From the NCBI RefSeq assembly GCF_039531695.1, contig NZ_BAAAQN010000029.1, positions 1-64,000 of the forward strand: DNA of 64,000 nucleotides, given 5' to 3'. Below, in pieces: positions 7,667-17,459 of the stretch. The DNA is from Catenulispora yoronensis. GTDB taxonomy: Bacteria > Actinomycetota > Actinomycetes > Streptomycetales > Catenulisporaceae. The notes beneath the pieces are model-generated. The model made no database searches and was not told the origin of the DNA. It saw only the letters and a program-made list of their open reading frames with translations. A program made the position numbers and the translations under genes. Position 1 is the first letter of the stretch, and each line of letters opens with the position of its first letter.

Positions 7667-8098
7667 ATGTCGATAGACCAGAACGCAGAGGTGTCCGAGG
7701 CCGAGCAGCTCGCCGACCTGTTCAACCAGCTCGGGGCCGGTCACCTGACCGAGCGGATGGGCATCACGGTCACCTCGGCGTCCCGGGAGGAGATCACCGG
7801 CACCATGCCGGTGGCCGGCAACACCCAGGTCTACGGGCTGCTGCACGGCGGCGCCTCGGTGGTGCTGGCCGAGACCCTGGGCTCGCTGATGGGCGCCATC
7901 CACGCCGGCGCCGACAAGCAGGTGGTCGGCGTCGACATCAACGCCACCCACCACCGCTCGGCCACCGAGGGCCTGGTCACCGGCACCTGCCGGGTGCTGA
8001 CCGCCGGCCGCACGCTGGTGGTCAGCGAGATCGTGATCACCGACGAGGCCGGCCGGCGCTGCTGCACCAGCCGGATCACCTGCATGATCAAGCGCTAG
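7667..8098 (+). CDS. PaaI-family hotdog-fold thioesterase
   Basis: 143 aa with the PaaI-type hotdog signature: YGLLHGGASVVLAETLGS, where the HGG motif and following acidic residue shape the acyl-CoA site, then VVGVDINATHHRSATEG. Members hydrolyse acyl-CoA thioesters such as hydroxyphenylacetyl-CoA or 1,4-dihydroxy-2-naphthoyl-CoA; which one cannot be told here. A purine-rich GAAAGG about 10 bp before ATG 7667 may be the RBS. The gene diverges from polA across 132 bp. Confidence 0.9.
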   Translation: MSIDQNAEVSEAEQLADLFNQLGAGHLTERMGITVTSASREEITGTMPVAGNTQVYGLLHGGASVVLAETLGSLMGAIHAGADKQVVGVDINATHHRSATEGLVTGTCRVLTAGRTLVVSEIVITDEAGRRCCTSRITCMIKR

Positions 8099-8222
8099 AC
8101 GATCGGCGGGCAGGGGCGCGGACAGCGGATTCCGCGCGCCGTTCCCCCGATCACCGCAACCGCCGCCAGGACGCGGCACCGGCACTCTGGCGCAGTGCTT
8201 CCGGCGGGCGGACAATGCGGGC

Positions 8223-9332
8223 ATGCGATCGGAGTGGGGGGACTCCGCCGACGACGCGCATCACGCGTACTCGTCCGGCGACCCGGCCCCCATCGAAGTC
8301 GAACTCGTCGAGGAAGACATCATTCCCGACGCGCCGAACACCGCCGCCAGCGGCACCGAGACCATCCGCGGCGGTTCCACCACGTGGGCACGCCTGGTCC
8401 GCTTGCCGCGCGCGCTGCGCGTGGTCGGCGCGCTCGCGGCCGTCGCGGCCCTGAGCATCGCGCTGTGGCCGAACGGCGCGCGGACGCAGAGCGGCGCGCA
8501 CTCCGGTACGCCGTCGGCCCCGGCGACGTCGACGGCACAGCAGTCCGAGGTGAGCGGCGACATCTACAAGGTCCGCGTCGCCAGCACCGAGCTGACCCAG
8601 GACTTCCGGGACCACGCGGTCATGGACCTGGAGCTGGCCAACGACGCGCACACCGCGCTGAGCGTGGTCAACGCCGAGGTGTGGGACTCGGTCCAGACCC
8701 GGATCGGCTTCTCCTCGAACTGGCCGGCCGGCGACCTCGCGCCCGCCCAGGCCACGTCCGTCCCGATCGAGCTGCCCTATTCCTGCGGTGTGCTCCAGCC
8801 GACGCCGGTGCTGCCGGTGACCATCCGGTACAGCGTCAGCACGAGTCAGGACCCGACGATCAGCCACAACTACGAGTACCCGCTCTCCCAGGTGGTCTGG
8901 GACGAGTTCATGCGGGCGCGCGCCGGGTTGTGCACGGGCCCGGCCGGCGGGGTGTTCGCGACCTCGGTCGACCTCGCGCCGACGACCGGCGGCTATCGCG
9001 ACAGCGACAGCGTCGACCTGACGCTGACGATGGACGCGGTCGGCCGGCCCGGGTGGAATCTGGAGGCCCTGACCTCCTCGATCCCCGGAGCCACGGTCAC
9101 CACCGCGAGTCTGCCCGCCGCGCTGTCAGCGGGCCAGTCGGTGGCGGTGCTGACGCACTGGCGGTTCACCGCCTGCTTCGATCCGCCGGACTGGTCGAGC
9201 GGGTTCAGTGCCGTGGAGGTGCGGATCCGGGCCGGCACCGCGCCCGCGGACGGCTCCGGGGACCAGCAGCTGATGGTGTATCTGCGGCCGGAGTTGTTGA
9301 CGAGGATGGCTCGGTCGGCCTGCGCGCCGTGA
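8223..9332 (+). CDS. membrane-anchored extracytoplasmic protein of unknown function
   Basis: 369 aa. An acidic cytoplasmic N-terminus of ~55 residues is followed by a basic patch and one transmembrane segment (VVGALAAVAALSIALW, about 75-92), then a Ser/Thr/Ala-rich stretch and a large exported region rich in beta-type sequence. Four cysteines (in SCGVL, GLCTGP, TACFDP and RSACAP) could form disulfides. I do not recognise the family. The next gene has the same layout (short N-terminus, one helix ending in W-P, extracellular Cys-containing domain), suggesting distant paralogues or partners. Confidence 0.72.
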   Translation: MRSEWGDSADDAHHAYSSGDPAPIEVELVEEDIIPDAPNTAASGTETIRGGSTTWARLVRLPRALRVVGALAAVAALSIALWPNGARTQSGAHSGTPSAPATSTAQQSEVSGDIYKVRVASTELTQDFRDHAVMDLELANDAHTALSVVNAEVWDSVQTRIGFSSNWPAGDLAPAQATSVPIELPYSCGVLQPTPVLPVTIRYSVSTSQDPTISHNYEYPLSQVVWDEFMRARAGLCTGPAGGVFATSVDLAPTTGGYRDSDSVDLTLTMDAVGRPGWNLEALTSSIPGATVTTASLPAALSAGQSVAVLTHWRFTACFDPPDWSSGFSAVEVRIRAGTAPADGSGDQQLMVYLRPELLTRMARSACAP

Positions 9333-9390
9333 GCACTGCGCGAGCGTCACAGGGCTGTACAACACCGGGTTGGGCGGCTATCCAGGAACG

Positions 9391-10044
9391 GTGATTTTCC
9401 GTCCTTCGCGCCGCGACACCGTCGTCGCGCTGAGCGGCCTGCTGGCGGGTGCGGCGCTGGCCGCGGCGATCTCGGCCGCGGTGTGGCCCTCCTCGGCCGC
9501 CACGGCCCCGGCCACGGCCGCCCCAGGCGTCCCGGGCGCCACAGCGACGGGCGCCGCGAGCCCGCCGGGCTCCTCGGGCGCGACGGCGCCGCCGGACCCG
9601 GCGAACGTCACGGTGCGCCCGAAGGAGGTCGTGCTGCCGTCGCAGAGCCCGTACACCAGCGGCAAGCTGGTGCTGGTGCCGCTGCGGCTGACCTGCGGGC
9701 TGTCCACGATCGTCGGCACCCACGGCGAGGAGCAGGCCGCCGGGCAGTACTGCCGGATCCGGGTGGCGCTGACCGGCACCGACGCCTTCACCCACACCTT
9801 CGACGTGGCCAGGACCGCGCTGACCACCACGGCCGGCACCTCGATCGGGTACAGCTACGACGCCCAGGAGGTGAAGCGGCAGCCGCAGCAGATCGCGCCG
9901 GTCGGCTCGCACGACCGGTACGAGTTCGACATCTACTACGACGTGCCGCGCGACGTCACAGTGAACGGATTCACCTTCTCCGACAGCGAGGGCGGCCCGA
10001 CGGTGCAGCTCCCGCTGCCGGTGCGGGAGTGGCCGTTCTCCTGA
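9391..10044 (+). CDS. membrane-anchored extracytoplasmic protein of unknown function
   Basis: 217 aa from GTG 9391; TTG 9370 is an alternative start. After RPSRRD comes one hydrophobic helix (about 9-30) ending AAVWPSS, then an Ala/Pro/Gly-rich linker and a ~150-residue exported domain with two cysteines (LTCGLS and QYCRIRV). The domain describes a polar beta-rich fold ending TVQLPLPVREWPFS. No family is recognised. It lies 58 bp after the similar upstream gene and just before a strong hairpin terminator. Confidence 0.72.
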   Translation: MIFRPSRRDTVVALSGLLAGAALAAAISAAVWPSSAATAPATAAPGVPGATATGAASPPGSSGATAPPDPANVTVRPKEVVLPSQSPYTSGKLVLVPLRLTCGLSTIVGTHGEEQAAGQYCRIRVALTGTDAFTHTFDVARTALTTTAGTSIGYSYDAQEVKRQPQQIAPVGSHDRYEFDIYYDVPRDVTVNGFTFSDSEGGPTVQLPLPVREWPFS

Positions 10045-10052
10045 TCCGGAAA

Positions 10053-10092
10053 CAGGTGTGGCCTCCCCGCCGGGGCGGGAAGGCCACACCTG
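10053..10092. terminator. bidirectional hairpin terminator
   Basis: CAGGTGTGGCCT (10053-10064) pairs perfectly with AGGCCACACCTG (10081-10092), extended by CCCCGC/GCGGG inside. It sits between the convergent 9391-10044 gene and livF, so it can stop transcription from both sides. Confidence 0.88.
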
Positions 10093-10116
10093 GTGCGTCG
10101 TCGAACGCCGCGCGGG

Positions 10117-10886
<770 letters not shown>

Positions 10887-10890
<4 letters not shown>

Positions 10891-11945
10891 TTCGACCCCT
10901 CCTCGTCCGCGTCGGTCCCGGCCACGGTGTCGGTCTCGACGGCCTCGGTCTCGGTCTCGACAGCCTCGGTCTCGACGACGTCGGTCTCGGTCACGACGTC
11001 GGTCACGGTGTCGACCTCGGTCACCGTCTCGGTCTCGGTCACCGTCTCGGTCACGACGTCGGTCACCGTCTCCGCCTCGGCCTCCGCCTCGGCCTCCGCC
11101 TCAACGCTCTCCTCGGCCACCGCGCCGCTGCCCAGATAGGCCTCGATCACCGCCGGGTTCTGCTGCACCTCGGCCGGCGAGCCGGAGGCGATCACCTTGC
11201 CGAAGTTCAGCACCGTGATCCGGCTCGCGACCGACATCACCAGGCGCATGTCGTGCTCGATCAGCAGGATGCTGATCCCGAGCTCGGTGTTGATCCGCTG
11301 GATCAGCTGCGCCAGGCCCAGCTTCTCCGACGGGTTGGTGCCGGCCGCCGGCTCGTCGAGCAGCAGCACCTTGGGGTCCGAGGCCAGCGCCCGGGCGATC
11401 TCCAGCCGGCGCTGGTCGCCGTAGGACAGCCCGGAGGCGATCAGGCTCTCCTTGCCGCGCAGCCCGACGAAGTCCAGCATCTCCCGGGAGTGGTGGCGCG
11501 CCGCGCGCGCCGCCTTGTTGTTCCCGGGCAGCCCGAGCATGATCCCGACCGGCCCGGAGGCGACCCGGGTCTCGGCGGCGATCTGGACGTTCTCCAGCAC
11601 CGTCAGGGCGTTGAACAGCCGGATGTTCTGGAAGGTGCGGGACACTCCGGCCCGGTTCACCAGGTGCGGCTTGCGGCCGCGCAGCGAGAGCCAGGAGCCC
11701 CCGGGCTCGGCCTGGAACTCGATGCCGCCCTCCTGCGGGAGGTACACGCCGGTCAGGCAGTTGAACAGCGAGGTCTTGCCGGCGCCGTTCGGGCCGATCA
11801 CCGCCAGGATCTCGCCGCGGCGCAGCTCCACGCTGACGTCGTCGAGGCTGGTCAGGCCGCCGAAGCGGAGGGTGACGCCCTGGGCGCGCAGCACCGGCTC
11901 GCCGGTCCCGGTGCCGGCCGGCACGGTCTGGGTGCTCGTGGTCAC
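10887..11945 (-). CDS. livG: branched-chain amino-acid ABC transporter ATP-binding protein LivG, with long acidic repeat tail
   Basis: 352 aa from GTG 11945, which overlaps the livM stop. Walker A GPNGAGKTSLFN, signature LSYGDQRRLEIARAL, Walker B VLLLDEPAAGTNPSE and H-loop LLIEHDMRLV are all intact, and the LivG-type insertion between Walker A and signature is present. The protein normally ends near EAYLGSG; here ~80 more residues follow, made of Glu, Thr, Val and Asp in repeats such as TVTDVVTETVTETETVTEV. That tail is not part of the ATPase fold. Despite it, the ATGA coupling to livF is preserved. Confidence 0.93.
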
Positions 11946-13375
11946 TGCGCCACTCCTTCGGCCGGCGAGGTCATCGCGTCCGCGTCGCCGACGCCGTGCT
12001 CGGCCTGGCTCAGCTCCTGGGCCCGGCGCTTGGACGGGATCAGGCCCTGCGGCCGGAAGATCATCATCACCAGCAGGACGCCGCCGATCCACATCGGGAT
12101 GTCGTTGACGTTCACCACCGGGTGGCCGCTGTTGAACCAGGACGGCGGCCCCTGCAGGAAGGCCGGCAGGAAGGTCATCAGCGAGGCGCCGACGATCACG
12201 CCGGTGATCGAGCCCATCCCGCCGAAGATGACGTAGGCGAGCACGAAGATCGACAGCGTCAGCGGGAAGTTGTCCGGGGTGATCGCGGTGATCTTCGCGG
12301 TGGCCAGCACGCCGGCGAAGCCGGAGGTGGAGGCGCCGATCGCGAACGCCATCAGCTTGTACTTGACGGTCGGCACGCCGGAGGCGGCCGCGGCCACCTC
12401 GTCCTCCCGGATCGCGGTCCAGGACCGGCCCACCTTGGAGTGCTCCAGCCTCCGGAAGGCGAAGACCACGACGATGATGATGCCGATCGCCAGATACCAG
12501 TACGGTTTGGCGTCGTTGGTCCGCCAGTCGTAGTGCACGCCGAACAGGTTGAACCGGAACGTGGAGATGCTGGTGGCGCCGAGCGAGCCGTTGGTCAGGC
12601 CGCGCGGGTCGTTCTTGGCGACGTTCAGCACGATCTCGTGGAAGCCCAGCGTCACGATCGCCAGGTAGTCGCCGCGCAGCCGCAGGGTCGGGGCGCCGAG
12701 GATGAGCCCGGCGACCATGGTCAGCAGGACCGCGATCGGGAAGGCGAAGAACAGGTTCAGGTGGATCGGCGGGTGCAGCTCGGGGTTGCCGTCGTCGCCC
12801 ACCGGCAGCTTCCCGGACAGGATCGCGGTGGTGTAGGCGCCGATCGCGAAGAACGCGATGTAGCCCAGGTCCAGCAGTCCGGCCCAGCCGACCACCACGT
12901 TCAGGCCGAGGGCGGCCAGCACGTAGACGCCGACCTGCCCGGCCAGCACCGACTGGAAGTACGGCAGCGTGAACATGCCCATCAGGGGCAGCAGCACCGC
13001 GATCACGGTGACCGCGAGCAGCACGCCGCGCTTGGTCCAGGGGTTGGTCAGGACCTTGTTCCGCCGCAGGTCCCGGACCGGCTGGGTGGCCTGGGCGGCG
13101 ATCCGGGACAGGCCGCGGGCCCGCCAGACCTCGGCGATCACGAAGACGATCGCGCCGGCGACCAGGAACTGCACGCCGCGCACGCAGAACCAGCTGTCCT
13201 TGAACAGCAGGGTGTAGTCGCTGGGCGAGCCCTGGGTCTCGTTGGTCATGATGCTCAGGACCAGGGCCAGGCACTCGATGACGGCCAGGCGGCCCCAGAG
13301 CGGGTTCTTGTACCAGGCGTCGTGCTTGCGCAGCCGGCGGACCTGCGCCGACAGCTCGGAGATCGAGGTGGTCAC
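11942..13375 (-). CDS. livM: branched-chain amino-acid ABC transporter permease LivM
   Basis: 477 aa from GTG 13375 (VTTSISELS), overlapping the livH stop by GTGA. Membrane-spanning permease of the LivM type, with GLNVVVGWAGLLDLGYIAFFAIGAYTTAI and the EAA-like loop TLRLRGDYLAIVTLGFHEIV. The first ~150 residues form a cytoplasmic N-terminus and extra helices, longer than the E. coli protein, as is common in actinobacteria. It pairs with LivH to form the translocation pore. A charged tail follows RPQGLIPSKRRAQEL. Confidence 0.93.
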   Translation of the reverse strand: MTTSISELSAQVRRLRKHDAWYKNPLWGRLAVIECLALVLSIMTNETQGSPSDYTLLFKDSWFCVRGVQFLVAGAIVFVIAEVWRARGLSRIAAQATQPVRDLRRNKVLTNPWTKRGVLLAVTVIAVLLPLMGMFTLPYFQSVLAGQVGVYVLAALGLNVVVGWAGLLDLGYIAFFAIGAYTTAILSGKLPVGDDGNPELHPPIHLNLFFAFPIAVLLTMVAGLILGAPTLRLRGDYLAIVTLGFHEIVLNVAKNDPRGLTNGSLGATSISTFRFNLFGVHYDWRTNDAKPYWYLAIGIIIVVVFAFRRLEHSKVGRSWTAIREDEVAAAASGVPTVKYKLMAFAIGASTSGFAGVLATAKITAITPDNFPLTLSIFVLAYVIFGGMGSITGVIVGASLMTFLPAFLQGPPSWFNSGHPVVNVNDIPMWIGGVLLVMMIFRPQGLIPSKRRAQELSQAEHGVGDADAMTSPAEGVAQ

Positions 13376-14322
13376 GCCGTCCTCCCGGTCCGCTCGCCGA
13401 GGATGCCGGTGGGGCGGAACAGCAGGACCGCGACCAGCACCACGAAGGAGACCACGTCGACCCACTCCAGGTGGAACTGGGCCTGGCCGAAGCTCTCCAC
13501 GACGCCCAGCAGCAGACCGCCGAGCATGGCCCCGCGCACGTTTCCGATGCCGCCGAGGACCGCGGCGGTGAACGCCTTGATGCCCGGAGCGAAGCCCATC
13601 GTGTAGGTCACGGAGTGGAACATCCCGTACAGCACGCCGCCGAGCCCGCCGAGCAGGCCGCCGATCAGGAAGGTCCGGGAGATCACCTTGTTGACGTCCA
13701 CGCCCATCAGCTGGGCGGTCTCGGTGTCCTGCGCCACCGCGCGGATGCCGGCGCCGAGCTTGGTGCGGTTGATGACGATGTCCAGGACGATCATCATGAC
13801 CAGTGCGGAGCCGATGATCAGCAGGTCCAGCGACTTCACGGTGCGCGGGCCCGGGGCCCCGGCGCCGGGGAAGGTGAACACCTTGCCGGAGTGGAAGGAC
13901 TCCGGGACCTGGAGGTTGTTGCGCCCGAACAGCTTGCCGGCCACGTTGTACAGGAAGATGGAGGCACCGATCGCGGTGATCAGGTACACCAGCTTGGGCG
14001 CGTGCCGCTGGCGCAGCGGCCGATAGGCCACGCGTTCCAGCGAGAAGGCGATCAACGCGCCGACGGCGGCGCCGGCCAGCAGCGCCAGGGCGGTGTACTC
14101 GAAGGCTGCGAAGCCGCTCGGCACCTTGCCCTTGTTGCCGATCAGCGCGGTGAGCATGAACACGCCGCCGAAGGCGCCGGACATGAACACCTCGCTGTGC
14201 GCGAAGTTGATCAGCTGGAGCACGCCGTAGACCATGGTGTAGCCGATGGCGATCAGGGCGTACAGGGAGCCGAGCCTGATCCCTTGGAACAGTAGCTCCC
14301 AGAAGTGTTGGGTGATGTACAT
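13372..14322 (-). CDS. livH: branched-chain amino-acid ABC transporter permease LivH
   Basis: 316 aa. Inner-membrane permease with IRLGSLYALIAIGYTMVYGVLQLINFAHSEVF split over the first two helices, the highly conserved LivH opening, and the conserved GIRAVAQDTETAQLMGV cytoplasmic loop that contacts the ATPases. ATG 14322 is preceded by AGGAAG. It is 226 bp downstream of livJ, the only sizeable gap inside the operon, and that gap contains a GC-rich hairpin. Confidence 0.94.
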   Translation of the reverse strand: MYITQHFWELLFQGIRLGSLYALIAIGYTMVYGVLQLINFAHSEVFMSGAFGGVFMLTALIGNKGKVPSGFAAFEYTALALLAGAAVGALIAFSLERVAYRPLRQRHAPKLVYLITAIGASIFLYNVAGKLFGRNNLQVPESFHSGKVFTFPGAGAPGPRTVKSLDLLIIGSALVMMIVLDIVINRTKLGAGIRAVAQDTETAQLMGVDVNKVISRTFLIGGLLGGLGGVLYGMFHSVTYTMGFAPGIKAFTAAVLGGIGNVRGAMLGGLLLGVVESFGQAQFHLEWVDVVSFVVLVAVLLFRPTGILGERTGRTA

Positions 14323-14492
14323 AAAGGGCTTCCTGTGCAGGAGGCTGCGGGGGTGCGGGGGTGGCCCGATGTCACGCCGAAGCCGTGGCCCCGAACGCGG
14401 GTTGCCGGGACCACGGCTGTCGCCGATTCAAGACCGGACGCGCCCGGGGTGTGGCCCGGGCGGCGGTGGTGGAAGAGGTCCTGCTCCTGATC

Positions 14493-14529
14493 GGTCCGCG
14501 CGGCGCGGCGGGCGCCGGCCGCGCGGACC
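14493..14529 (-). promoter_or_regulatory. GC-rich hairpin between livJ and livH
   Basis: GGTCCGCGCGGC at 14493-14504 pairs with the complement ending GCCGCGCGGACC at 14529. It has no T-run. Such intercistronic hairpins often shield the 5' (binding-protein) message from 3' decay and lower expression of downstream permease genes, which fits the higher need for LivJ; that role is inferred. Confidence 0.6.
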
Positions 14530-14548
14530 GGGTTCACGGTGTCGGGCC

Positions 14549-15799
14549 TCAGCCGCCGATCAGCTTGGAGATGTCGCCGATCAGGGAGATCGCACCGCTC
14601 TTGATCTCGTAGACGTAGATCGAGTTGCCCGCGATGTCACCGGTGGGCGTGAACTTGATCTCCTTGGACAGGCCCTGGTAGTCGACCTTGGCCACGCCGT
14701 CGGCCACCTGCTGGCGGGTCGGGCTGGCGGTGCCCAGGCCCTTCAGGACGCTGATGATGGTGTTCGCCGCGTCGTAGCCCTCGATGGAGTAGGTGCCCGG
14801 CTCGGCGTTCGCCAGGGCCTTGTAGCCGGCGGCGAAGTCCGCGTACTTCGGGTCCTTGCCGGCGTCCAGGCACGGGCAGGTGAACTGCCAGGCCTCGGCG
14901 GCGTCGGCACCGGCGGTGGTGATGAAGTTCGGGTCCTTGGATCCGTCGCCGGAGAGCATCTTGCCCGAGTAGCCGGCCTGCTTCAGCGCCTTGGCGAACA
15001 CGCCGGCGTCGCTGTAGTAGCCCGCGTAGTACATGGCCTGGGCGCCGGAGGAGGCGACCTTGGAGGCCATCTGCGAGTAGTCCTGGGTCTTGGCCGGGGC
15101 GCTGTCGGTGACGACCTCGATGTTGTCCTTCTTCAGCTGCGCCACGATCGCGCCGGACAGGCCGGTGCCGTACTGCGACTTGTCGTCGACCACGAAGACC
15201 TTGGTGGCCTTGAGCACCTTGGCCATGTAGTCGGCGGCGGCCGGACCCTGGACGCTGTCGTTGGCCACGACGCGGTAGAAGGTCTTGTAGCCGGAGGTGG
15301 TCAGCGACGGGCGGGTCGCCGAGGGGCTGACGGCCACCAGGTTCGCGTCCGAGAACAGCTTGCCGGAGGCCGCGGTCGGGCCGGAGAAGGCCGGGCCGAC
15401 CAGGCCGACCACCTTCGGGTCCTGGATCAGCAGGCTGGCGGCGTCGGCGCCCTTGGACTGGTCGCCCTGGTCGTCGGCCTCCTTGATGGCCAGCGTGAAC
15501 GGCAGGTCGCCCTTGTCGTTGGCCTGCTTCACGGCCAGCTTGACGCCCCACTCGATGTTCAGGCCCAGGGCCTGGTTGTCCCCGGACAGCGGGCCCTGGA
15601 CGCCGATCTCCAGGGTGGGCTTGCTGCTGGAGCCCGACGACGACGAGGACGAGCTCGCCGCGCTGGTGCTGCTGCCGGCGCCGGTCGACGAGGAGCTGCC
15701 GCCGCTCCCGGGCTTCGATGAGCTGCCGGCACAAGCCGAAAGCGCGAGTACGCCGACAGCGACAAGAGCGCCGGCCCGCACTCGGGTAATGGTCCGCAC
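14549..15799 (-). CDS. livJ: branched-chain amino-acid-binding lipoprotein (LivJ/LivK type)
   Basis: 416 aa periplasmic-binding-protein family lipoprotein. The signal peptide ends in the lipobox LSAC with Cys23 as the lipid anchor, followed by a Ser/Gly linker and a type I periplasmic-binding domain (VGLVGPAFSGPTAASGKLF, FVVDDKSQYGTGLSGA, SIEGYDAANTII). It captures the amino acid and delivers it to LivHM. GGGAGG lies about 8 bp before the GTG start. First gene of the operon; Lgt and LspA, encoded further along this window, would process it. Confidence 0.93.
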   Translation of the reverse strand: MRTITRVRAGALVAVGVLALSACAGSSSKPGSGGSSSSTGAGSSTSAASSSSSSSGSSSKPTLEIGVQGPLSGDNQALGLNIEWGVKLAVKQANDKGDLPFTLAIKEADDQGDQSKGADAASLLIQDPKVVGLVGPAFSGPTAASGKLFSDANLVAVSPSATRPSLTTSGYKTFYRVVANDSVQGPAAADYMAKVLKATKVFVVDDKSQYGTGLSGAIVAQLKKDNIEVVTDSAPAKTQDYSQMASKVASSGAQAMYYAGYYSDAGVFAKALKQAGYSGKMLSGDGSKDPNFITTAGADAAEAWQFTCPCLDAGKDPKYADFAAGYKALANAEPGTYSIEGYDAANTIISVLKGLGTASPTRQQVADGVAKVDYQGLSKEIKFTPTGDIAGNSIYVYEIKSGAISLIGDISKLIGG

Positions 15800-16390
15800 T
15801 TCCAGATCCTCCCTGATCGAACAGACGGGCGCGGAGCCGATGGGCTCGGGTGCTCGTCCGAATTCACGCGGTCACCACTTGGGTGATGCGAAGGCTAGTG
15901 CCGAACGCCGGGCGTGGGGAGGGGGTCGGAGATCGCGTGATGCTCTCGTTACCAAGCCAGGAAGGCCCGCGACCATAGCCAAAGGCCCGCGAGTGGCCCG
16001 GAATCCGACAACACTCGAATTTGAGGTCCGTTGATCTTCAGCGAGCGGGCCGTCCGGGTCATCGGCGGCCCGGTAATCAGCGTCTTGGGTGGCCGCGTAT
16101 TACCAAAGCAGGGTCGCGACAGGCCCGGCCGCAGCGTGCGGCGGGTGGATACGTCGGTGGCCGAAGCAGTGACGACGGTCACAGACTCCGGCCACGGAAT
16201 GAGATCGTTTTGGGCGCCGCATCGTTATGCACGCCGGGCGCGGATCGTGATAAGCGGATCTTGATTCACCCGCCGGACCGGCCGGACGCGGCAGGTCCGC
16301 GGCGGCGGCGCGGCGGGCGTTACTTCGGCGTTGCCGACTCCGCGCCTCGCCCGCGCCGGCATCGGCCGACTGTTTCAGGGGGCTGCCGGA
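15800..16390. promoter_or_regulatory. 591-bp intergenic region upstream of liv operon
   Basis: No supportable gene. It must contain the livJ promoter and the 3' end region of the ANTAR regulator gene. An inverted repeat TCACC-N5-GGTGA lies at 15872-15886, about 75 bp before livJ, and could be an operator. The heptamer TTACCAA occurs at 15949-15955 and again at 16100-16106. A GC-rich partial hairpin around 16307-16362 follows the regulator gene. Confidence 0.5.
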
Positions 16391-17023
16391 CTATTCGGCC
16401 TTGGCCGCGGCCGGGCCGTCGGCCGGGGTGCCGACCGCGCTGGTCCCGCTGATCACGACCTCGGCGACTTCCTTCATCGTCATCCGGCGGTCCATCGAGG
16501 TCTTCTGGATCCAGCGGAACGCCTCCGGCTCGGTCATCCCGTGCGCGGTCTGCAGGATGCCCTTGGCCCGGTCCACCAGCTTGCGGGTCTCCAGCCGCGA
16601 GGCCAGGTCCGCGACCTCGCCCTCCAGCGCGGTCAGCTGGGTGTGCCGGGACACCGCGATCTCGATGGCCGGCACCAGCTTGTCCTTGGTGAACGGCTTG
16701 ACCAGGTAGTTCATCACGCCGGCCTCGGCGGCCCGCTCGACCAGCTCGCGCTGGGAGAAGGCGGTGAGGATCAGCACCGGCGCGATCCGGGCCTCGATCA
16801 CCTGCTCGGCGGCGGTGATCCCGTCCAGCACCGGCATCTTCACATCGAAGATGCACAGGTCGGGGCGGTACTCCTCGGCCAGCCGGACCGCCGCCTGGCC
16901 GTCGGAGGCCTCGGCCACGACCTCGTAGCCCTCCTCCTGGAGCATCTCCTTCAGATCCAGGCGGATCAGCGCCTCGTCCTCGGCGATGATCACTCGACGG
17001 GCTGGGCTGGACTCGGTGGTCAT
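16391..17023 (-). CDS. pdtaR: ANTAR-domain response regulator (PdtaR type)
   Basis: 210 aa. The receiver domain (about 8-125) has the acidic pocket AEDEALIR, phosphoacceptor Asp in LCIFDVKMP, the conserved Thr in ILTAFS and Lys in LVKPFT. The ANTAR domain (about 140-190: LETRKLVDRAKGILQTAHG, then AFRWIQKTSMDRRMTMKEVAE) binds paired RNA hairpins and antiterminates transcription. PdtaR partners the kinase PdtaS, which is not in the window. A short Ala/Gly tail ends the protein. The start has GAGGA upstream. It diverges from the tRNA. Confidence 0.92.
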   Translation of the reverse strand: MTTESSPARRVIIAEDEALIRLDLKEMLQEEGYEVVAEASDGQAAVRLAEEYRPDLCIFDVKMPVLDGITAAEQVIEARIAPVLILTAFSQRELVERAAEAGVMNYLVKPFTKDKLVPAIEIAVSRHTQLTALEGEVADLASRLETRKLVDRAKGILQTAHGMTEPEAFRWIQKTSMDRRMTMKEVAEVVISGTSAVGTPADGPAAAKAE

Positions 17024-17090
17024 GGGGTCCTCACTGGGCGGCGGTGCCGGTCGGTTGCTTCGGGTACGAGCCTACCTGCGAGGAAGGCGG

Positions 17091-17121
17091 TTGCGGGGCC
17101 GGGTCGGCGGTCCGGTATGCT
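17091..17121 (+). promoter_or_regulatory. possible tRNA promoter
   Basis: TTGCGG at 17091-17096 and TATGCT at 17116-17121 with a 19-bp spacer, about 70 bp upstream of the tRNA. The spacer is a little long, so this is only a candidate. Confidence 0.35.
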
Positions 17122-17191
17122 GTGACGCAGGTGATAGCGGTCAACTCACGGCGAACCCGGGACGGCCGCCGCTCGCCGTTCGCTGTACCAC

Positions 17192-17265
17192 GCTCCGGTA
17201 TTCCAATCGGCAGAGAAGATGGTCTCAAACACCATTCAGTGTGGGTTCGAGTCCCACCCGGAGCA
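17192..17265 (+). tRNA. tRNA with anticodon CAA (leucine by anticodon), class I size
   Basis: 74 nt. Acceptor stem GCTCCGG/CCGGAGC with discriminator A; D arm TTC/GAA with a loop containing GG; anticodon stem ATGGT/ACCAT with loop CTCAAAC, giving anticodon CAA at 17226-17228; variable region TCAGT; T arm GTGGG-TTCGAGT-CCCAC. All four arms pair. CAA reads the leucine codon UUG, but bacterial leucine tRNAs normally carry a long variable arm, absent here. The 3' CCA is not encoded. It lies between the pdtaR-like gene and the pyk 3' end. Confidence 0.85.
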
Positions 17266-17358
17266 CTCTCATTCGAGGTTCTCGCCGGATTTCCATCGAC
17301 CCGCTCGCCCTCCGGTGAGCGGGTTCTCCGCTTTCCGGGGGCCGGTTTCCCAGGGACG

Positions 17359-17448
17359 GGCTTTCCAGCAGCGGGCTTTCCAGTAACAGAGCTTCCAGTC
17401 ACCGAGCTTCCAGTAACGGAGCGTCCGGTAACGGAGCGTCCGCGGCCG
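17359..17448. repeat. six tandem 15-bp repeats
   Basis: Six contiguous 15-bp units with consensus GAGCTTCCAGTAACG, starting GGCTTTCCAGCAGCG and decaying to GAGCGTCCGCGGCCG at the last unit. They lie in the spacer between the tRNA and the pyk terminator. Because 15 is a multiple of 3 the minus frame stays open, but I do not consider it a gene. Confidence 0.88.
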
Positions 17449-17459
17449 GCGAAGGAGAC

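Noticed and set aside
15949..16264. Small frames on both strands in the liv upstream region
   Set aside because: Compositions are Arg/Thr/Pro-rich with no codon bias, RBS or recognisable motif; treated as non-coding.
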